Notes: generated by a model from the letters alone, not told the origin. A stretch of DNA of 64,000 bases from Agapanthus africanus (GCA_030015575.1 CM057340.1:750827632-750891631), one strand, 5' to 3'; numbered from the stretch's first letter, positions 32,830 to 46,432 are shown. Numbers and translations are program-made.

Positions 32830-34806
32830 TGTTGGATATAGGTGCCCTCAAGGCAATTATTTTAATTGAAGGAGGACCTATTCGAGAGAACAATCTTACT
32901 CTAGATGATAGTATACTATCAGGCTTGTCATTATCTTTCATGTGATGCATTTTATTCACTATCACGTATCGTTTAAACATGAGATGAAGCCCTTAGGATA
33001 TTGCTTGACTACCAAGACGATGATGGAGATCATAATAGTAGGGCCTGGGTAGTCGATAAGCACATCCTTAAATGTCCCTAGTCATAGGAGTATCGAGACT
33101 GGGCATCAGTACTTTAGTTTAAACTAGTGTGTACGTTTTCTGACCTGGTTGGAGGGCGATAACTGATCCCATAGCTTTTGGTGTTTGACACCGAGGATTG
33201 TGTACAGATGCTTATTGGTGAGCTACAATAGAAGGACTCACTTCCTAGTTGGTAATATACCAATGTCAGATAACAGTTCTCTGGTGACATGAGTACAGGG
33301 TAGTCTCTAAGACCTAAGATCGCCATAGTGTCTCATGTGTGTTCCCACTATATTTAGAATTCTACCCTCTACGACTCAAAGGAGTCGTGCAAACAGGTTT
33401 TTGTTGGGTATAGTCCCGAAGCACGTAGAGGTAGTGAGCGGTCGAGGGGATTCGTCTCTCCCAGTATAGGGAGTTGATATTGCGGTGTGTAGGACATGAC
33501 TGCAACCACAAGTCAGTGGCCACCACAGTGGAGATAAACTAATAAGTGTTATCAGTTGTATCTCCGGATGGTTATGAGTCCTCTGTCGCACGACTTATCG
33601 AGTTATTTAGGTCTGACAGATTCTAAACCCTAGACACGATATGTGATACTCTTAGATGAAGAGACTGGACTGTACGACGATTGTCACTGATAGAATTTAT
33701 AGGGTTCGGATGGGTTTGCTCGTTAACCTTCTTTCAATCAATACCAGGGTTGCCATTACGTGCAGCTAGTACCGCTGACGTGTTTGTAGGATATGGATAT
33801 GATCCTAACCTACTGCCATCGTATTGTCGAGTCTTTAGAGTCTCACGCAGAGATTTTCCAGCACAGGAGAAACATTGTAGGGCATGTATAAGGATACGTG
33901 CAGGACTTTGATTAAGTACGTGTATTTGATACATGTATTTTAATCGGGTGTTTAATGATATTAGACTGTATATATGTGATATAACCGGGTTAATAAATCA
34001 AGTGTTGATTTAATAATTAAATGTATATTTATATATTGATACATACACACACATTAACTAATATCATGTTCACTTTATTATTTCTTCTCTTTATATTTAT
34101 ATATGATATAAATATATGTATCATGTTAGCTAATACATATAAGTTGTGTGTAAGAGATTCACATACAAGTTTAGATAATACATGATCGTTGTTTGTATTG
34201 GATGCACATGGAAAGTGAGATGATAACCATTAGATTTCTTTAATTTTTTTTAAAGAAATGGAATATGAGTCATAGATAAAAGAATTGTATGGTTGTTTTT
34301 GGAAAAGGTGAGAACTTATTTTGATAAGCATAGCTACTTCTTTTTTCATTCATAGGATAATCATCTAACTCTCACCATTCTCTCTCTCTCTCTCTTGAAT
34401 TTATTCAAGCGTGAAAGGAAAAAGAAAATGAGAAGAAATTAGTGAGTAATATTAGCCTACATCCCTACTTATCATCCTTAGCAAGTTTAATTAGTGGGTT
34501 GCTTCATTTTGATGAGATCAATTTGAAGCTAAACCTTATGTTGGAGTTATCTCAAGGTGGATCATCTTCGGCCAGGAGATCACCGAGCAAGGTTATTCCG
34601 GGCTTCATGGAGACTATCCAGAGTTCAAGGAGAGATGGCTAATGCGCTGCAAAGGATGTAACACTCTATACTTTCTCTCTTTTCTTTTTGTTATTGCATA
34701 TTTTTTGATGATCTTGGTTAGGTTTTGGTTCTAAGTTTGAAAAATTATTGTTTTCTATTTCTGCCGCGGTTCGTGAATGTCACGACCCTAGAACCGAAAC
34801 CCTGTA
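32830..34806 (+). repeat. Copia-2 5' LTR
   Basis: Starts TGTTGGATATAGGTG; the end is decayed (CCCTGTA for CCCTACA). Contains a CT microsatellite near 34380. The primer site follows. Confidence 0.85.
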
Positions 34807-34807
34807 A

Positions 34808-34820
34808 TGGTATAAAAGCC
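34808..34820 (+). promoter_or_regulatory. Copia-2 primer binding site, mutated
   Basis: TGGTATAAAAGCC, two changes from the initiator-Met-tRNA complement TGGTATCAGAGCC found in copia-1. Confidence 0.8.
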
Positions 34821-36126
34821 TAATCAAATATTTGCAATTGTAGTTTGTGGCAAATTGATTCAAAACCTTCTTTAATATTGGTAGCTGTCCAAATTTTTAG
34901 CCATGGAAACCATTGCATTTGTTGCTATTTCTCGCGTCCTAGGGCTCACGGTTTGGACCGAGAGCCCTGTGTTGGCACGGGGGAGACCCAGGGGCTATCC
35001 CTGGGGCTTGGGTGGGTCCCCCACATCAGAGACCATCTTAAAGTGGTCTCGGATGTGGGGCTAGGACAACAAGCACGCGGCTGCATGCTTGCTACCCCAG
35101 AAGCCAACCCATGGCCACAATTTTGTGGCCATGGTGGAGAACCTACCCAATGCACCCCGGGGCCTCATGGGTCGTGCTCGAGGTCCCCCGGGGGTTTCAG
35201 GAAGTTATCAGGTCCTCCGAGATTCTTTTTATGCAAGAAATGAGATGGTTTTTGCTGTTGGGCCGATCTTGGAATTCAATCGTTTTTGGAATTTAAAGTT
35301 CGCGCCGATATGTATTGTGAATTAGTTTTCCATGGATTCAAATTAACTCGACAAAGTGTTCATTGAGTTGGTTTGAATGATATATGTTGATATATGTTGT
35401 GTTTGGTTTGCTTGGTTTGTTCAGATTGTCGCGAAATGAGTAGCCTCGTGCGGAATTGTGATGTGATGTGTTTACATTTTCATTTCATGTCAAGCCTATG
35501 TTTATTCTTTTGTTCGGGATGAGCTCCAAAATGTGGCCATTGTTTCTTCTAAATGTATATTCTTTTCGGGGGTGTAGTGGTTCACATGTGGCCGTAGTCA
35601 CCGCTTGATATATTATTATTTTTCGAGACACAATCATGCTGCGATCGTTGTCGCCGTTGTATAATACAGGTTATAGGTTTACCTCACGGAGAAACGCACA
35701 GGCGGCCGGGTTCTAGATTGCAGTGGGTGGCCATCTCAAGGAGTTGAGATTGGGTCACTCGAGTCTAGGATTAGCAGGTTGCTTTCCGCGCTTGTAGGGG
35801 ATATAGGATAGACCCGCGGAGGAGTAGTTGAGTCACTGGATTCAAGAAAGTGTTGGGTGGCCCCCTCATGGTGATGATGATGGGTTGCCTCGTTTCTTGG
35901 GTTGGCTGGTAGCTTGCTGCACTCGTAGGGCTCTGCTTTTGGCTGCGCATGGGTTATTCACGCGATCGTGGAATGTTACATTTCGTTTGATGGCTCGAAC
36001 GAAACGCTGAATTCTTAGGTAATCCGACCATTCAATCTCTGTATTTTTCATTACTTGCTTGTGATGTGATTACCTACTTATGATGATATTTATCGCTTTC
36101 CTGTAATGCTGATTATCTGCCTGCAA

Positions 36127-36165
<39 letters not shown>

Positions 36166-36479
36166 TATATGATATGTATATATATAAATGCTATATACAT
36201 TTTGCACCCATGCTAGCCTTGCCCCCACCTTGCTGTAAGGTAAGTAACCTTACGGTGAAGACCCGGGGCCCATGGAGAATGCGGATGGCGTATATGTGCA
36301 TTCTATTTTTTTAGTGCTTTTTTGAGATTGTATGAGAAGATGCTAAGTAATTTGATTATCTTTATGATGGGATTGCATTGATTCGGATTAAGGCAAAGAT
36401 AATAAACCTAAAACACGTAGTAAGGACCAAATATCAGTTATTGTGGTGTTATAGTTAAATCTTTTACTTTTCACAGAAG

Positions 36480-36700
36480 TATTCAGTTAGGAATATCATG
36501 CACCTCATTCGACGAGAAAAGAGCCTAGATCCCTTCACAAGGAGTGGCCTCTTTAGAAAAATATTGTGTTACTATAAATTTGCATATTGAATAGCCGTAT
36601 TCTTTTGTTTAGTATCATGGTATTCAGTTAGGAATATCCTGCACCTCATTCGATGAGGTAAGATCCTTGATCCCTTCACCGAGAGTTCGCTCTTAAGAAA
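36480..36700 (+). repeat. Duplicated structured module (copia-2 leader)
   Basis: Two copies (36480-36555, 36620-36700), each with attcagttaggaatatc, a cctcattcga(t/c)gag hairpin and ggatcccttcac. They match the copia-1 modules at 5831-6068. Confidence 0.7.
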
Positions 36701-36826
36701 AAGTTTATATTACTATAAATTTGCAAAACCACTCAATTCCTACGATGAGATCAAGTTCATTACGTTAAGGGTTTTCTTCAAAACTAGCCAAAGTCCTCTA
36801 TCATTTCAGGAAGTAGAGTACTTAGA

Positions 36827-37152
36827 ATTCGTGCTATGTTTGTCGACTTCATTGAGGCGTAGTGTACGGTAGCTAAGTGATGTCTTCCTGCTAGTATGTG
36901 ATGCGATTAGTTAGAACAGTCATACAATTTTGTTGACCTCGTTAAGGGTTGCGCGGGTGGGTATAAATTAATCACGAAATAACGGGTTGAACTTGACTGG
37001 CGACTTATGATTTGTTGACCTCGTTAAGGTCATAAGCCGTTAGGGGTAAAAACCAATATCGGGAGTTTCAAGTGTTGAAACATGCAATGAGATTGCATAC
37101 CTTATATGATGTGGGGTGACTTGTTGACCCCGTCAAGATTACCACTCCATGA
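36827..37152 (+). repeat. Four tandem hairpins with constant loop (copia-2 leader)
   Basis: Loops of the form TTGTTGACCTCGTTAAGG at about 36839, 36930, 37010 and 37121, spacing 80-110 bp. Arms differ per unit: gtgcta../..tagtgt; tacaat../..gttgcg; CTTATGA / TCATAAG; ggggtgac../..ttaccactcc. The third is a clean 7-bp stem. Same order as the units in copia-1, with one extra unit. Confidence 0.7.
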
Positions 37153-37614
37153 TAGTTTGGATCCCGATTCCCACTGTGAGTAATAGTTACTCTCAGAAGA
37201 TTTCTATAAATGATTCCGACTAGTTCTTCTTTTAGGGTTTGAAGGAGAATTCGATAAAACAATGGAAGACCGGATTAGATAAATTAATTAACCAATCTAA
37301 TTTAGGATAGAGTGTACGACGAGCGTTTCTTGTCTCTTTCTGGCAGCGACCTAAGACTGATCTTAAACTAAAAACTCGTAAACCAAGTTAACCGAATATT
37401 TTTACAATCAACGGGCTTGGAATGTCATGATTGCCCTATTTTCATGACATGGTCGCATATATCCTTACCCCTCCCACTTCCGCTTTTTCTTTCTCCAGAA
37501 CACTATGTATCCGATATAGAGATCCATATTACTTGGAAGGCCATCATATAGTTAGATATGAACTTGAAGAAATTGTTTCAGTCGAGGATGGCAGCAGATT
37601 CTGGAGAAAGTGAA

Positions 37615-38440
37615 TTGTGTATGATACAATTCATTTGTCTCTCCTCATCACCTTATTTCATGTTTGAGAGCTTCTTAAATAAGGAGAATATACCGGTTAC
37701 GCTTGTTGGATAGTCTTTTTCCAATCTCGATACTGGAGCTAAAATGAAGAGTAAGAAGAAAACCAACTAGCATAAGTTCGGTATAAACAAGATAAGAAAA
37801 AGAGACAACAATATGGGACAAAGTGAGTGGAAAGGAAAATACAACTACTATTATGACCTTGGGCAATGAAAGAGACATTACTTAGAATACCCGGCCACCC
37901 CTTGAAATATTTTGATGTTTCATGTTTTATATGTGATTGTAATCGAACACTGTTTTCCAATTAATTCTGACTCTTGGGTATATAGATACCGGATTAATAT
38001 CCCGCATTTGTAAGTTGTTACAGATATTGAGAAGGATTAGATTTTGGTAAGGTGATTTGATTCTCAATGTCCGAAATCAGAGCAATTGTTGCTATCGGGG
38101 AAATCACTTGGTTTTGCCTTTCGGCATACTTATGGTTTTGAATATCTGTTATAATGCACCAATTTTATAAATTCATATATCTATCTTTTTATTAGATAAA
38201 GTGGGGTATATATTTTGAAAAATATGTTCAAAACATTTACCATTATCATTAGATAATTGGGTAAGGTGCATATAGATAACAGAGAAAACATTCTTAACCA
38301 AAATACAATTTTTAAATTACAACACACAGAGTATGAGTTAATGAACTCATAGAGATTATACATAATGATGTATATTCTAGGTGTCCACTTGGACGAGGGG
38401 TTGGTACTGATACTTCGTTCTGTTTTCCTATGAGTTCTCA
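37615..38440 (+). pseudogene. Copia-2 Gag-protease remnant
   Basis: Translation with stops shows KGKYNYYYDLGQ.KRHYLEY (about 37838), a decayed C-x2-C-x4-H-x4-C knuckle in which cysteines have become tyrosines. About 45 codons on comes NSDSWV (about 37970), which precedes the protease DTG; the active site itself is lost to a frame change. Confidence 0.6.
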
Positions 38441-39060
38441 AATTTTAAACACGCATTCTTGTTAAAATTCAAAGTCCAAAGATTTTGAAAAGTTTATAAG
38501 ATAAATGAATAAAGTAGAGAACCAAACGTTGGAAGTATCAAGATTTTTCGAAGTGTTTGAAAATGTGGATATTTATACTAGGTATTCCGTAATAATATAA
38601 TCAAGAATTTGATTATCTCTTATATTGCTCATCCGCGGGTGCGCTCCATGATGAGTAATACTGAAGCGCCTTTTTCGATTAAGAGATGCACTTGAAATAG
38701 ATGTATATCAATTGATACTGGTTCCACCTAAATCAGTGCCTCATATTCTATATCTGATATAAAATAGGTTCATCTTAAGATTGTTAAGATGTTGAGTTGT
38801 CTGGCTTATGCTTTAAACCAGAATCCGGATAAACACAAGGCACGTTTTGGTAATGGCAGTTTATGGGTTATCCCGGGTATTGAAGAGGGCTTAACTTTCT
38901 ACCATTTGCAAGATCAAAAGTGTTTTGTTCATGACTCGCCATCTCCTTGGTAAAGGAATATCTTGCAAAAGAAATTACTGTGAGTTTTGTAGAACTGGAA
39001 GTAATTCCAAAACTACAAATGGTTACTGAAAATTTAGTAGAACCTGGAAATTCAATTGAC
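38441..39060 (+). pseudogene. Copia-2 integrase remnant
   Basis: With stops and shifts the frame follows the copia integrase: FLLK.KVQRF.KVYK (about 38455), SIKIFRSV (about 38535), then VRSMMSNTEAPF (about 38640) and the C-terminal LNPDK / GYP-like region. The catalytic residues are not readable. It matches the integrase remnant of copia-1. Confidence 0.7.
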
Positions 39061-39299
39061 CCTGACAGACCATAGCTACTCCGCAGATTTGGTAGGTGGC
39101 CTCAGCCACCTAAGAGGTACTACGGTTTTCTCGTTGACTGTGACAAGGCGGCTTGCATCATGAGATGATGACCGTACTAGTTATCAGCAGGCCATGGATA
39201 TGAAATTATCAATCTTTGAAACAGGGATTAAAGTGGTGGATCTTTTAGCTCAGTGGTGACTTCCGACAGATGGCTAGTTGCCAAGTTATCCTAGTTGGA

Positions 39300-39850
39300 C
39301 TCCATGCACTACAATAAAGTATGGACTTTGTTAAGTGCTTCTGAAGGGGTAAAACCCATTAGGAGCAAGTAGATCTTACGAGATCGGTGCAAATGGAAAG
39401 GTACTAACCTAATAAGGTTAGACTTGTAGTAAAAGGTTTTCATAAAATACCCGATTTAGATTGTGATGAAACTATTATTTCAGTGTCTGTGCTGAATTCC
39501 ATACGGATATTACTTGCTACTGCTGTTTTTCATGATTATGAGATCTGGAAAATGGATGACTATTATGTCTTTCTAAATGATGATTTAGAACTGTGCGTAT
39601 ATATGACTCTGCCAGAGGGTTATCGTAGTCAGTGGGAGCAGCAAAGGTGTGCAAGTTGTTTTAGTCTATTTATATACTAAAACAGGTATAGCGGAGAAGG
39701 ATCATCTGTTTCGATGATACGGTCAAAGTGTTTGACTTCATCAAAATGAGAGATGAACCTGGTATTTGTAAGAAGGTAGTAGGGAGTATTATCGGATTCC
39801 TCATATGGTATGTGGGTGAAATACTCATGATAGGAAGTGATGTTCATATA
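39300..39850 (+). pseudogene. Copia-2 reverse transcriptase remnant
   Basis: A segment like WTL..ASEGVKPI (about 39316), then an open stretch 39483-39680 with LNSIRILLATAVFHDYEIW and VYMTLPEGY, matching the copia RT fingers. The active-site region reads WYVGEILMIG (about 39808), where YVDD has become YVGE, so the enzyme is inactive even apart from the frameshifts. Confidence 0.85.
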
Positions 39851-40387
39851 CTAAAAATCGATTAAATAATAGTTGTCACGGATGTTTCTCCAGATAGAAA
39901 TCCAATCTAGGAGAAACGGAAGCCATGAAGAACATATGAGATGTTCTTGGTCTATGGCAATGGCTGCCTCCTTCGGGAGGCAATTGCCGACTCCAGCTTC
40001 CAAAATGACAAGGATGACAAAATGTCTGTCGTGAGTTATACAGTTTTCCATTTTCTGAGGAGCAGTATATTAGAAAGAGTTCCAATTGAGATACTGAGGT
40101 TGTCGTGGTGCCGGATGCTGATTGTGAATCAATAAAGGATACCGCCTGAGAATTCCCTGGATATAATTGTTTATTTATGAACATGATTCTATCGTTTGTC
40201 CAGGAAAATATTAAGGCAAATATCGCTCAGTTTGGGAGATATTTGATATCCGTGAAGCTGAGATGCAGGGAGAAACAGAGAGAAGCGCCGTGCCAGGTCC
40301 ACTCATTGAGGCTATTTCCCAAACACAGTTTGCGAAATTGTTAGTACAGAAGTTGGATATGCGAAATCGCAATAATTGACCTTAAGT
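39851..40387 (+). pseudogene. Copia-2 RNase H remnant
   Basis: Weak but ordered similarity: ADSSFQNDKDDKMSV (about 39995) for the TDASFQTDKDD motif of copia RNase H, then a shifted region with VVVVPDADCESIKDTA before the purine tract (40388-40400, GAAAGTGGGAGAT). Confidence 0.6.
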
Positions 40388-40400
40388 GAAAGTGGGAGAT

Positions 40401-42391
40401 TGTTGGATATAGGTGTCCTTAATACAATTATTGTAATTGAAGGGGAACCTATACAAGAGAACAATCTTACTCGAGATGATAATATGCTATCTGGTTTATC
40501 TTTATCTTTCATGTGATATGTTTTATTCACTATCACGTATTGTTTAGATATGAGGTAAAGCCCTTAGGATTTTGCTTGAATACCAGGACGATGATGGAGA
40601 TTATACTAGTGGGTCCTGGGTAGTCGATAAGCATATCCTTAAACGTCCTTAGAAGTAGGAGTATAAAGACTGGGCATAAGTACTCTAATTTATACTAGTG
40701 TGTATGTTTCCTGACCCGGTTGAGGGCGATAGCTGATCCCATAGCTATTGGTGTTTGGCATTGAGGATTGTATACAGGTGCTCATTGGATGACCTATACT
40801 GGATGGACTCACCAAGAACTCCTAGATGGTAATATACCAATGTCACATAGCAGTTCTCTGGTGACATGAGTACAGGGTAGTCTCTAGGACCTGAGATCGC
40901 TATAGTGTCTCATGTGTGTTCCTACTATACTTAGACTTCTACCCTACCATGGTTTAAAGGAGTCATGCAAACAGGTTTTTATTAGGTATAGTCCCGAAGC
41001 ACATGGAGGCAGTGAGCAGTTGAAGGGATTCGTCTCTCTTGGTATAGGGAGTTGATATCACGCAGTGCAGGACATGACTGCAAGCACAAGTCGGTGGCCA
41101 CCGCTGAGAAGATAAAATGATAAGTGTTATCAGTTGTATCTCCGGTTGGTTATGAGTCCTTTGTTGCACGACTTATTGAGTTATTGGGGTCTGACATATT
41201 CTAAACCCTAGACCTGATATGCGATTCTCTTAGACAGAGAGACCGAACTGTACGACAATTGGCACTGATAGAGTTTACAGGGTTCGGATGAGCTTGCTCG
41301 TTGACTTTCTTTCGATCAATACCTGGGTCGCCGTTACGTGCAGCTAGTACCGCTGATGTGCTTGTGGGCTATGAATATGATCCTAACCTACTGCCAGCGT
41401 ATTGTCGAGTTTTTAGAGTCCCACACAGAGGTTTCCTAGCACAGGGGAAATGGTATAGGGCATGTATAGAGATACGTGTAGGAGTTTGATTAAACATGTG
41501 TATTTAATACACGTATTTTAATCGGGTGTTTAATGATATTAGACGGTATATATGTGATATAACCGGATTAATAAATCAAGTGTTGATTTAATAACTAAAT
41601 GTATATTTATATATATATTGATACACACACACACATTAATTAATATCATGTTCACTTTATTATTTCTTCTGTTTATATTTATATATGATATAAATATATC
41701 TATCATGTTAGCTAATATATATAAGTTGTGTGTATGAGATGCACACGAGTTTAGCTAATACATAATAGTTGTGCGTATTGGATGCACATGGAAAGTGAGA
41801 TGATAACCATTAGGTTTCTTTATTTTTTTTAAGAAATGGAATATGAACCATAGATAAAAGAAGTGTGTGGTTGTTTTTGGAAAAGGCGAGAACTTATTTT
41901 GATAAGCACGGCTACTTCTTTTTTGACTTATAAGATAATCATCTAACTCTCACCATTCTTTCTCTCTCTCTCTCTCTCTCACTTGAATTTATTCAAGTGA
42001 GAAAGGAAAAAGAAAATGAGAAGAAATTAGTGAGTAATATTAGCCTACATCCCTACTAATCATCCTTACCAAGTTTAATTAGTGAGTTGCTTCATCTTAA
42101 TGAGATCAATTTGAAGCTAAAACTTATGTTGGAGTTATCTCAAGGTGGATCATCTTTGGCCAGGAGATCACCGAGCAAGGTTGTTCCGGGCTTCGTGGAG
42201 ACTAGCCGGAGTCCAATGAGAAGTGGATAACGACTACAAAGGTTGTAGCACCTAGACTTGCTCTCTTTTCGTTTTTCTGTTGCATCTATTTGATGATCTT
42301 GGTTAGGTTTTGGTTCTAGGTTTGAAAAATTATTGTTTTCTATTTCCACCGCGGTCCGTGAATGACACGGTCCTAAAACCGACACCCTACA
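40401..42391 (+). repeat. Copia-2 3' LTR
   Basis: Starts TGTTGGATATAGGTG after the purine tract and ends CCCTACA. Length 1991 against 1977 bp for the 5' copy; numerous substitutions and small indels between the two. Confidence 0.85.
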
Positions 42392-43769
42392 ATTCCGAAG
42401 AAAGAAAGGAGTAGGGGTTTGATACTGACTACCTGAAGTGAATGCTCCAGAAGAAGGACGAAAAGGCTGTGGAAATGAAGGCTGGGATGGATAAGATAGC
42501 CCACTTATTCCAAACTATGATCAGGATGATGGCTCATCCCGAACCACCAGCAGATGAACCACCGATGGTCTTCATTGAAGATAAAAGAGAGACCTCCAAT
42601 CTTCTCCAAGCCTCATCGGCGGCAAAGGAGGAATTAATCTCCAAATCATAGCTGGACGAATACATCGCTCAGCAGTTCAAAGCTCACATAGCCAGTGAAG
42701 CTGCCGGCAAGTTGACAAGGACTGGACGACCTTACCCGACGTGTTATGATCAAATATAGTACCTACTAGGATATACTATCCTGACATTCCTCATATACAA
42801 AGGAACCGGAAACCCGAAGCAGCACATCACCCAGTTCAGGTCTAAGTACAGCAACACTGGGAGTAACGATATATTGCTCTTTCGAAAGTTCGTTAGTAGT
42901 CTAGTATACATGGTTTTCGAATGGTACTCGGAGATTTCTAATGACTCGATTAAAACCTTTGATGAGATAGAGATCCTTTTCTACCAGAGATTCACTAGTG
43001 CGAGCGAGCGCACTACCGTAACCGTCTTGGTCAACGAGAGGCCCAGATCAAATGAGATGTGGGTTTAGTACGCGATGAGATGGAGAAATATTTAATCCAA
43101 GTGTGAACAAAGAATCGCCGAAGCTCCGGCCATAAGTATGTTCGTGAGCACTCTCGAAAAAAAGGCTTAAGTATTCCCATATCTGGCCCTTCTCAGCCCA
43201 ACAACTTTTCAAGAGCTCATCGATAAGTTGGCTCAGCTGAATGCGATGAACCAAGGTCCTCTCTCTTCTAATGGAGATTAGCGAAACTTCAAGGGCAAGG
43301 GTAAGGTATTGTTTGTCACTAACACGCAGCAACAACCGAACGGTCCTAAAGCGTCTGCTCGTCAAAATAACAACCGCACAGGATCCACTCTTGAAGAAAG
43401 GATGGGACGAGAATACTCATTCCCTCATGATAAAACGAGGAAGTTATTCAATATTGCAATTAAGAGTGTCTTTCTGACTTTGCCCGAGCCACAACGACCG
43501 GACTAAGCCAATGACATCAACCGTTCAACTTATTGCCCAAATCATCAAGTGATAAGTCATCCGATTGAAAACTGTTACATCTTCAAGAACTGGGTCGAGG
43601 ACCAGTATAAACAGGGCAAATTCATACTCTCCGATAAATGGAAGGTGAACCTTCCTCAGAAGCATATCTCCAAAGGAACCAATGCACAGAGGGCGTCATG
43701 CTCTTTCATCGAAGAAGCCCATGGGAGGTGATGCTGTCTCCCAAACTGAAGAGAATGTTAAAAGATCTC
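42392..43769 (+). pseudogene. Element C Gag, C-terminal half, broken
   Basis: Continues the C Gag after copia-2: the coiled-coil-like region (LQKKDEKAVEMKAGM), the capsid-like core with FEWYSEISNDS (about 42916) and RFTSASERT, a frame with GKVLFVTNTQQQ, and the knuckle YCPNHQVISHPIENC (about 43531) followed by FKNWVEDQYKQGKF. Stops interrupt at several points. The position that is TGA in B is an intact CGA here (about 42728). It ends at 43769, where the LTR of D begins. Confidence 0.85.
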
Positions 43770-46320
43770 TGTTTACCGCCGAAAACAGAGACGAACCGGG
43801 ATAGGTCGTCTTGTGTGAATTTGGGAGCAGATGTTATTTCGAACATACCCATCCACCTCTCCGAAGATGCCAAGTTAATTTATGGCACCGTATATCGAAG
43901 GTTTGGACAGATGCGACCATTGTAGCATGACTTTATCAGATTCCCCATTTTTAAGGGGTTTTTGATTGTGAGGACGTTCTTCCTTGCAGGCGCAAGCCCC
44001 TGTAGTTAATTACGTTATCACAATGTGATAACAACTTTCATCTGCTCCGGTAGGTCACTTCGTGTCGTATTGTATTTGGTTTATTTTGGGGTTGCCCATA
44101 GATTATATACGGAGACTAGTTTATATCGCGAATTAGTCCAAATCCATATATTAAATTTGGGTTTGAACCTAGGTTGTATGGTCCATCAGTTCAGGGGATA
44201 TTTTATTTAAGGACCGTTAATCCGATTCTAGATTAAGATCAACTTAAATATATGAGCATATGGGCTCAATTTATTTTAACCAAGACCACGTTAGTCTTAT
44301 ATAAGACTAAGATCGAATTAGAAATATAGTTAAGGATTATTAAATTTTGTTAAGATCCATCAACAAAGCATATGGCCCCGGCTGCAATGAACAATATGGG
44401 TTCAGGGAAATTTCAGAGTCTTAGCCAATTTTGGGCTCAGTTTTAGGCTTTTCATCATCTAACAGTGCCAAGCACTTACTTTTCTGACTATGAATATAAT
44501 ACCCAACTTTTTCTTTGGTGCTCATGTGAGTATCACGTGAGGCGCTCAGACTTGGGAGTTGCCCTATCAGTACCAAGCACTTTGTCATTATGGACATTTA
44601 TTATCCAAGTCATATGTTGGCGCTTACATGGATATCATGAAAGGCGCTTGGACTTTGCCATATCAGTGCTAAGCACTTAAGTTGCGCTCACGTGGATTTC
44701 ACGTGAGGCGCTCCAGCTTGATGCTCAGGTGGGTAGCACGTGCGGCGCTAGATTTTTGCTTTTGGGCGCTCACGTGTGTGACATGGGAGACACTGAGTCT
44801 TCACTTATAGGCACTCACGTGAATATCACGTGAGGTGCTGAGTCCTTAGAAATTTAATCTCTGTTTTTTCTATGAATGGTGTTTTGGCCATTAATGATCA
44901 CTAAGATCTCTATGTTTTAAAGATCTGGAATCGAATTTTTGAGAACTAAGTTCTTCTATTTCTCTTTTTAATGAGAACCAAGTTCTGTGAAGATTTAAAC
45001 CCTATTTTTAGAGGAATTAAATTCCTGGAATATACATTTCATTTTTTTTTTCATATTTCTTTTCTCATATCTAGTTTTTCCCCTAGATCTTGAGTGTGAA
45101 GAACAAAATCTTCCCGATGAAAATTAAATTCTCAACTTATGGGATATTTATCTTACGGATCTCAGATCCAAATAAAGAACTAAGTTCTTTATAAAGGGTT
45201 AAACCCTTATATTATGTACGATAGGTAAATGAGATATTTTGATCTCCTCTTTTTTCTTTACCTAGGATTTGAGGGGAGCAAGAAGGAGATTTTTCTTCAG
45301 CCAGAGAATTAAATTCTTAGTTATAGCTTTATTTATCATCTTATGGGGTTGATTCTCTTCCCGAGACTTGAAGTCTCGGGTCCTTTATATAAGTGAGGAA
45401 AATTTGTTGATTATCTTAAAAGATCTCTTCTTTGAGAGATCTCAATCTGATTTCATAATCAAATGGTAATTTTTAATCACCGTTGGATCTTAGATCCAAG
45501 ACTATCTATTTAACAGAATATATTTTTCTTGTTTTTAACAAGAATAAAGGAAATATTTTCCATGCATAGAATTTAATTCTATCTTTTTAATTAAACGGTG
45601 ATTTTTTAAGCACCATTGGATTTTTAATCCAAGAGTTCTCTATTTAACAGAATATATCTTTCTTATTTAGAAATATTACAGAAATATTTTCCCATATAGA
45701 ATTTAATTCTATCTTTAGATGATTTTTAAAATCACTTTGATCCAATGGCTCTCTGTTTAACAGAGAATATGGTTCTTATTTTATTTGATCAGCGAGATAT
45801 TTTTCCCTAATAGAATTAATTCTATCATTGGATCTTTGATCCAACGGCTCTCTGTTTAACAGAGAATATTGTTCTTATTTTAGAGAAATATTTTCCTATG
45901 TAGAATTTAATTATACCCAAAGAAAAACCGTTTCAACCTGAGCGCTGATGCTCACGTGCTATGCACATGGCGTAGCAAAAGAATGTAATTCTTATTGAAG
46001 CAAGTGCCCATATGCTTTGCACACCGGCGCTCACATGCCTTTCTTGTGAAGCGCTGGCTCTAAGATTCAATCCTACCAGAGACAAGTATCCACATGCTTT
46101 GTACGTCGGTGCTCACATGTTTTTCACGTGAGGCGTTGCCTTAGGATTTAATTCTACCAGAGACAATTGTCCACGTGCTTTTCATGCCTGCGCTCATATG
46201 TCTTTCACGAGAGGCGCTACCTTAGGATTTAATTATATCCAAGACAGGCGTCCACATGCTTTGCATACCGGCACTTACGTGCTTTTTACGTGAGGCACCG
46301 CCTCGTTTTATGAGGGAACA
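43770..46320 (-). repeat. Element D 3' LTR
   Basis: Plus-strand ends TGTTTACCGCC and GAGGGAACA, 2551 bp. The left part matches, inverted, the last part of the B, C and G LTRs. The middle holds GCGCTCACGTG..CACGTGAGGCGCT dyads (44520-44850), GAATTTAATTC-type dyads and a minus-strand TATA box at about 45384-45391 (cctttatataag on plus). A degenerate purine tract (plus strand aatgtacccacc) follows at 46321. Confidence 0.8.
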
Positions 46321-46432
46321 AATGTACCCACCGTTGTTCTCGGGTGGATTGCACGTGAGTGCAACGGTGTCCAGTCTTTTAGCCGTCTAATCTGTCTTGG
46401 GATATGGGGAATCTGAACCGACCCCATCACTT

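Larger units (their letters stand above)
34821..37600 (+). other. Copia-2 long untranslated leader
   Basis: About 2.8 kb without a recognisable gene. Frames of 60-130 codons near 34845-35300 are not matched in copia-1 and look fortuitous. The segment 35700-35900 and the hairpin arrays at 36480-37152 align with the copia-1 leader in reverse. A TA microsatellite lies at 36126-36180. The frame at 37431-37613 may be the start of gag, but I could not recognise it. Confidence 0.6.
32830..42391 (+). mobile_element. Copia-2: full-length, old Ty1/copia element inserted in C Gag
   Basis: Two LTRs (32830-34806 and 40401-42391), primer site, leader, gag/protease, integrase, RT, RNase H and purine tract, all in plus orientation. 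Flanking bases are cttcc (32825-32829) and attcc (42392-42396), a five-base target duplication with one change. Joining the flanks restores C Gag collinear with B Gag. LTR divergence is much higher than in copia-1, and every domain carries many stops, so this is an old insertion. Its LTR shares blocks with the copia-1 LTR (cagttctctggtgaca; ggattcgtctctccc), so the two are distant relatives. Confidence 0.9.

Noticed and set aside
34845-35325. 132-codon and overlapping frames in the copia-2 leader as a captured host gene
   Set aside because: GC-rich stretch open in several frames on both strands, with no recognised domain and no counterpart in copia-1.
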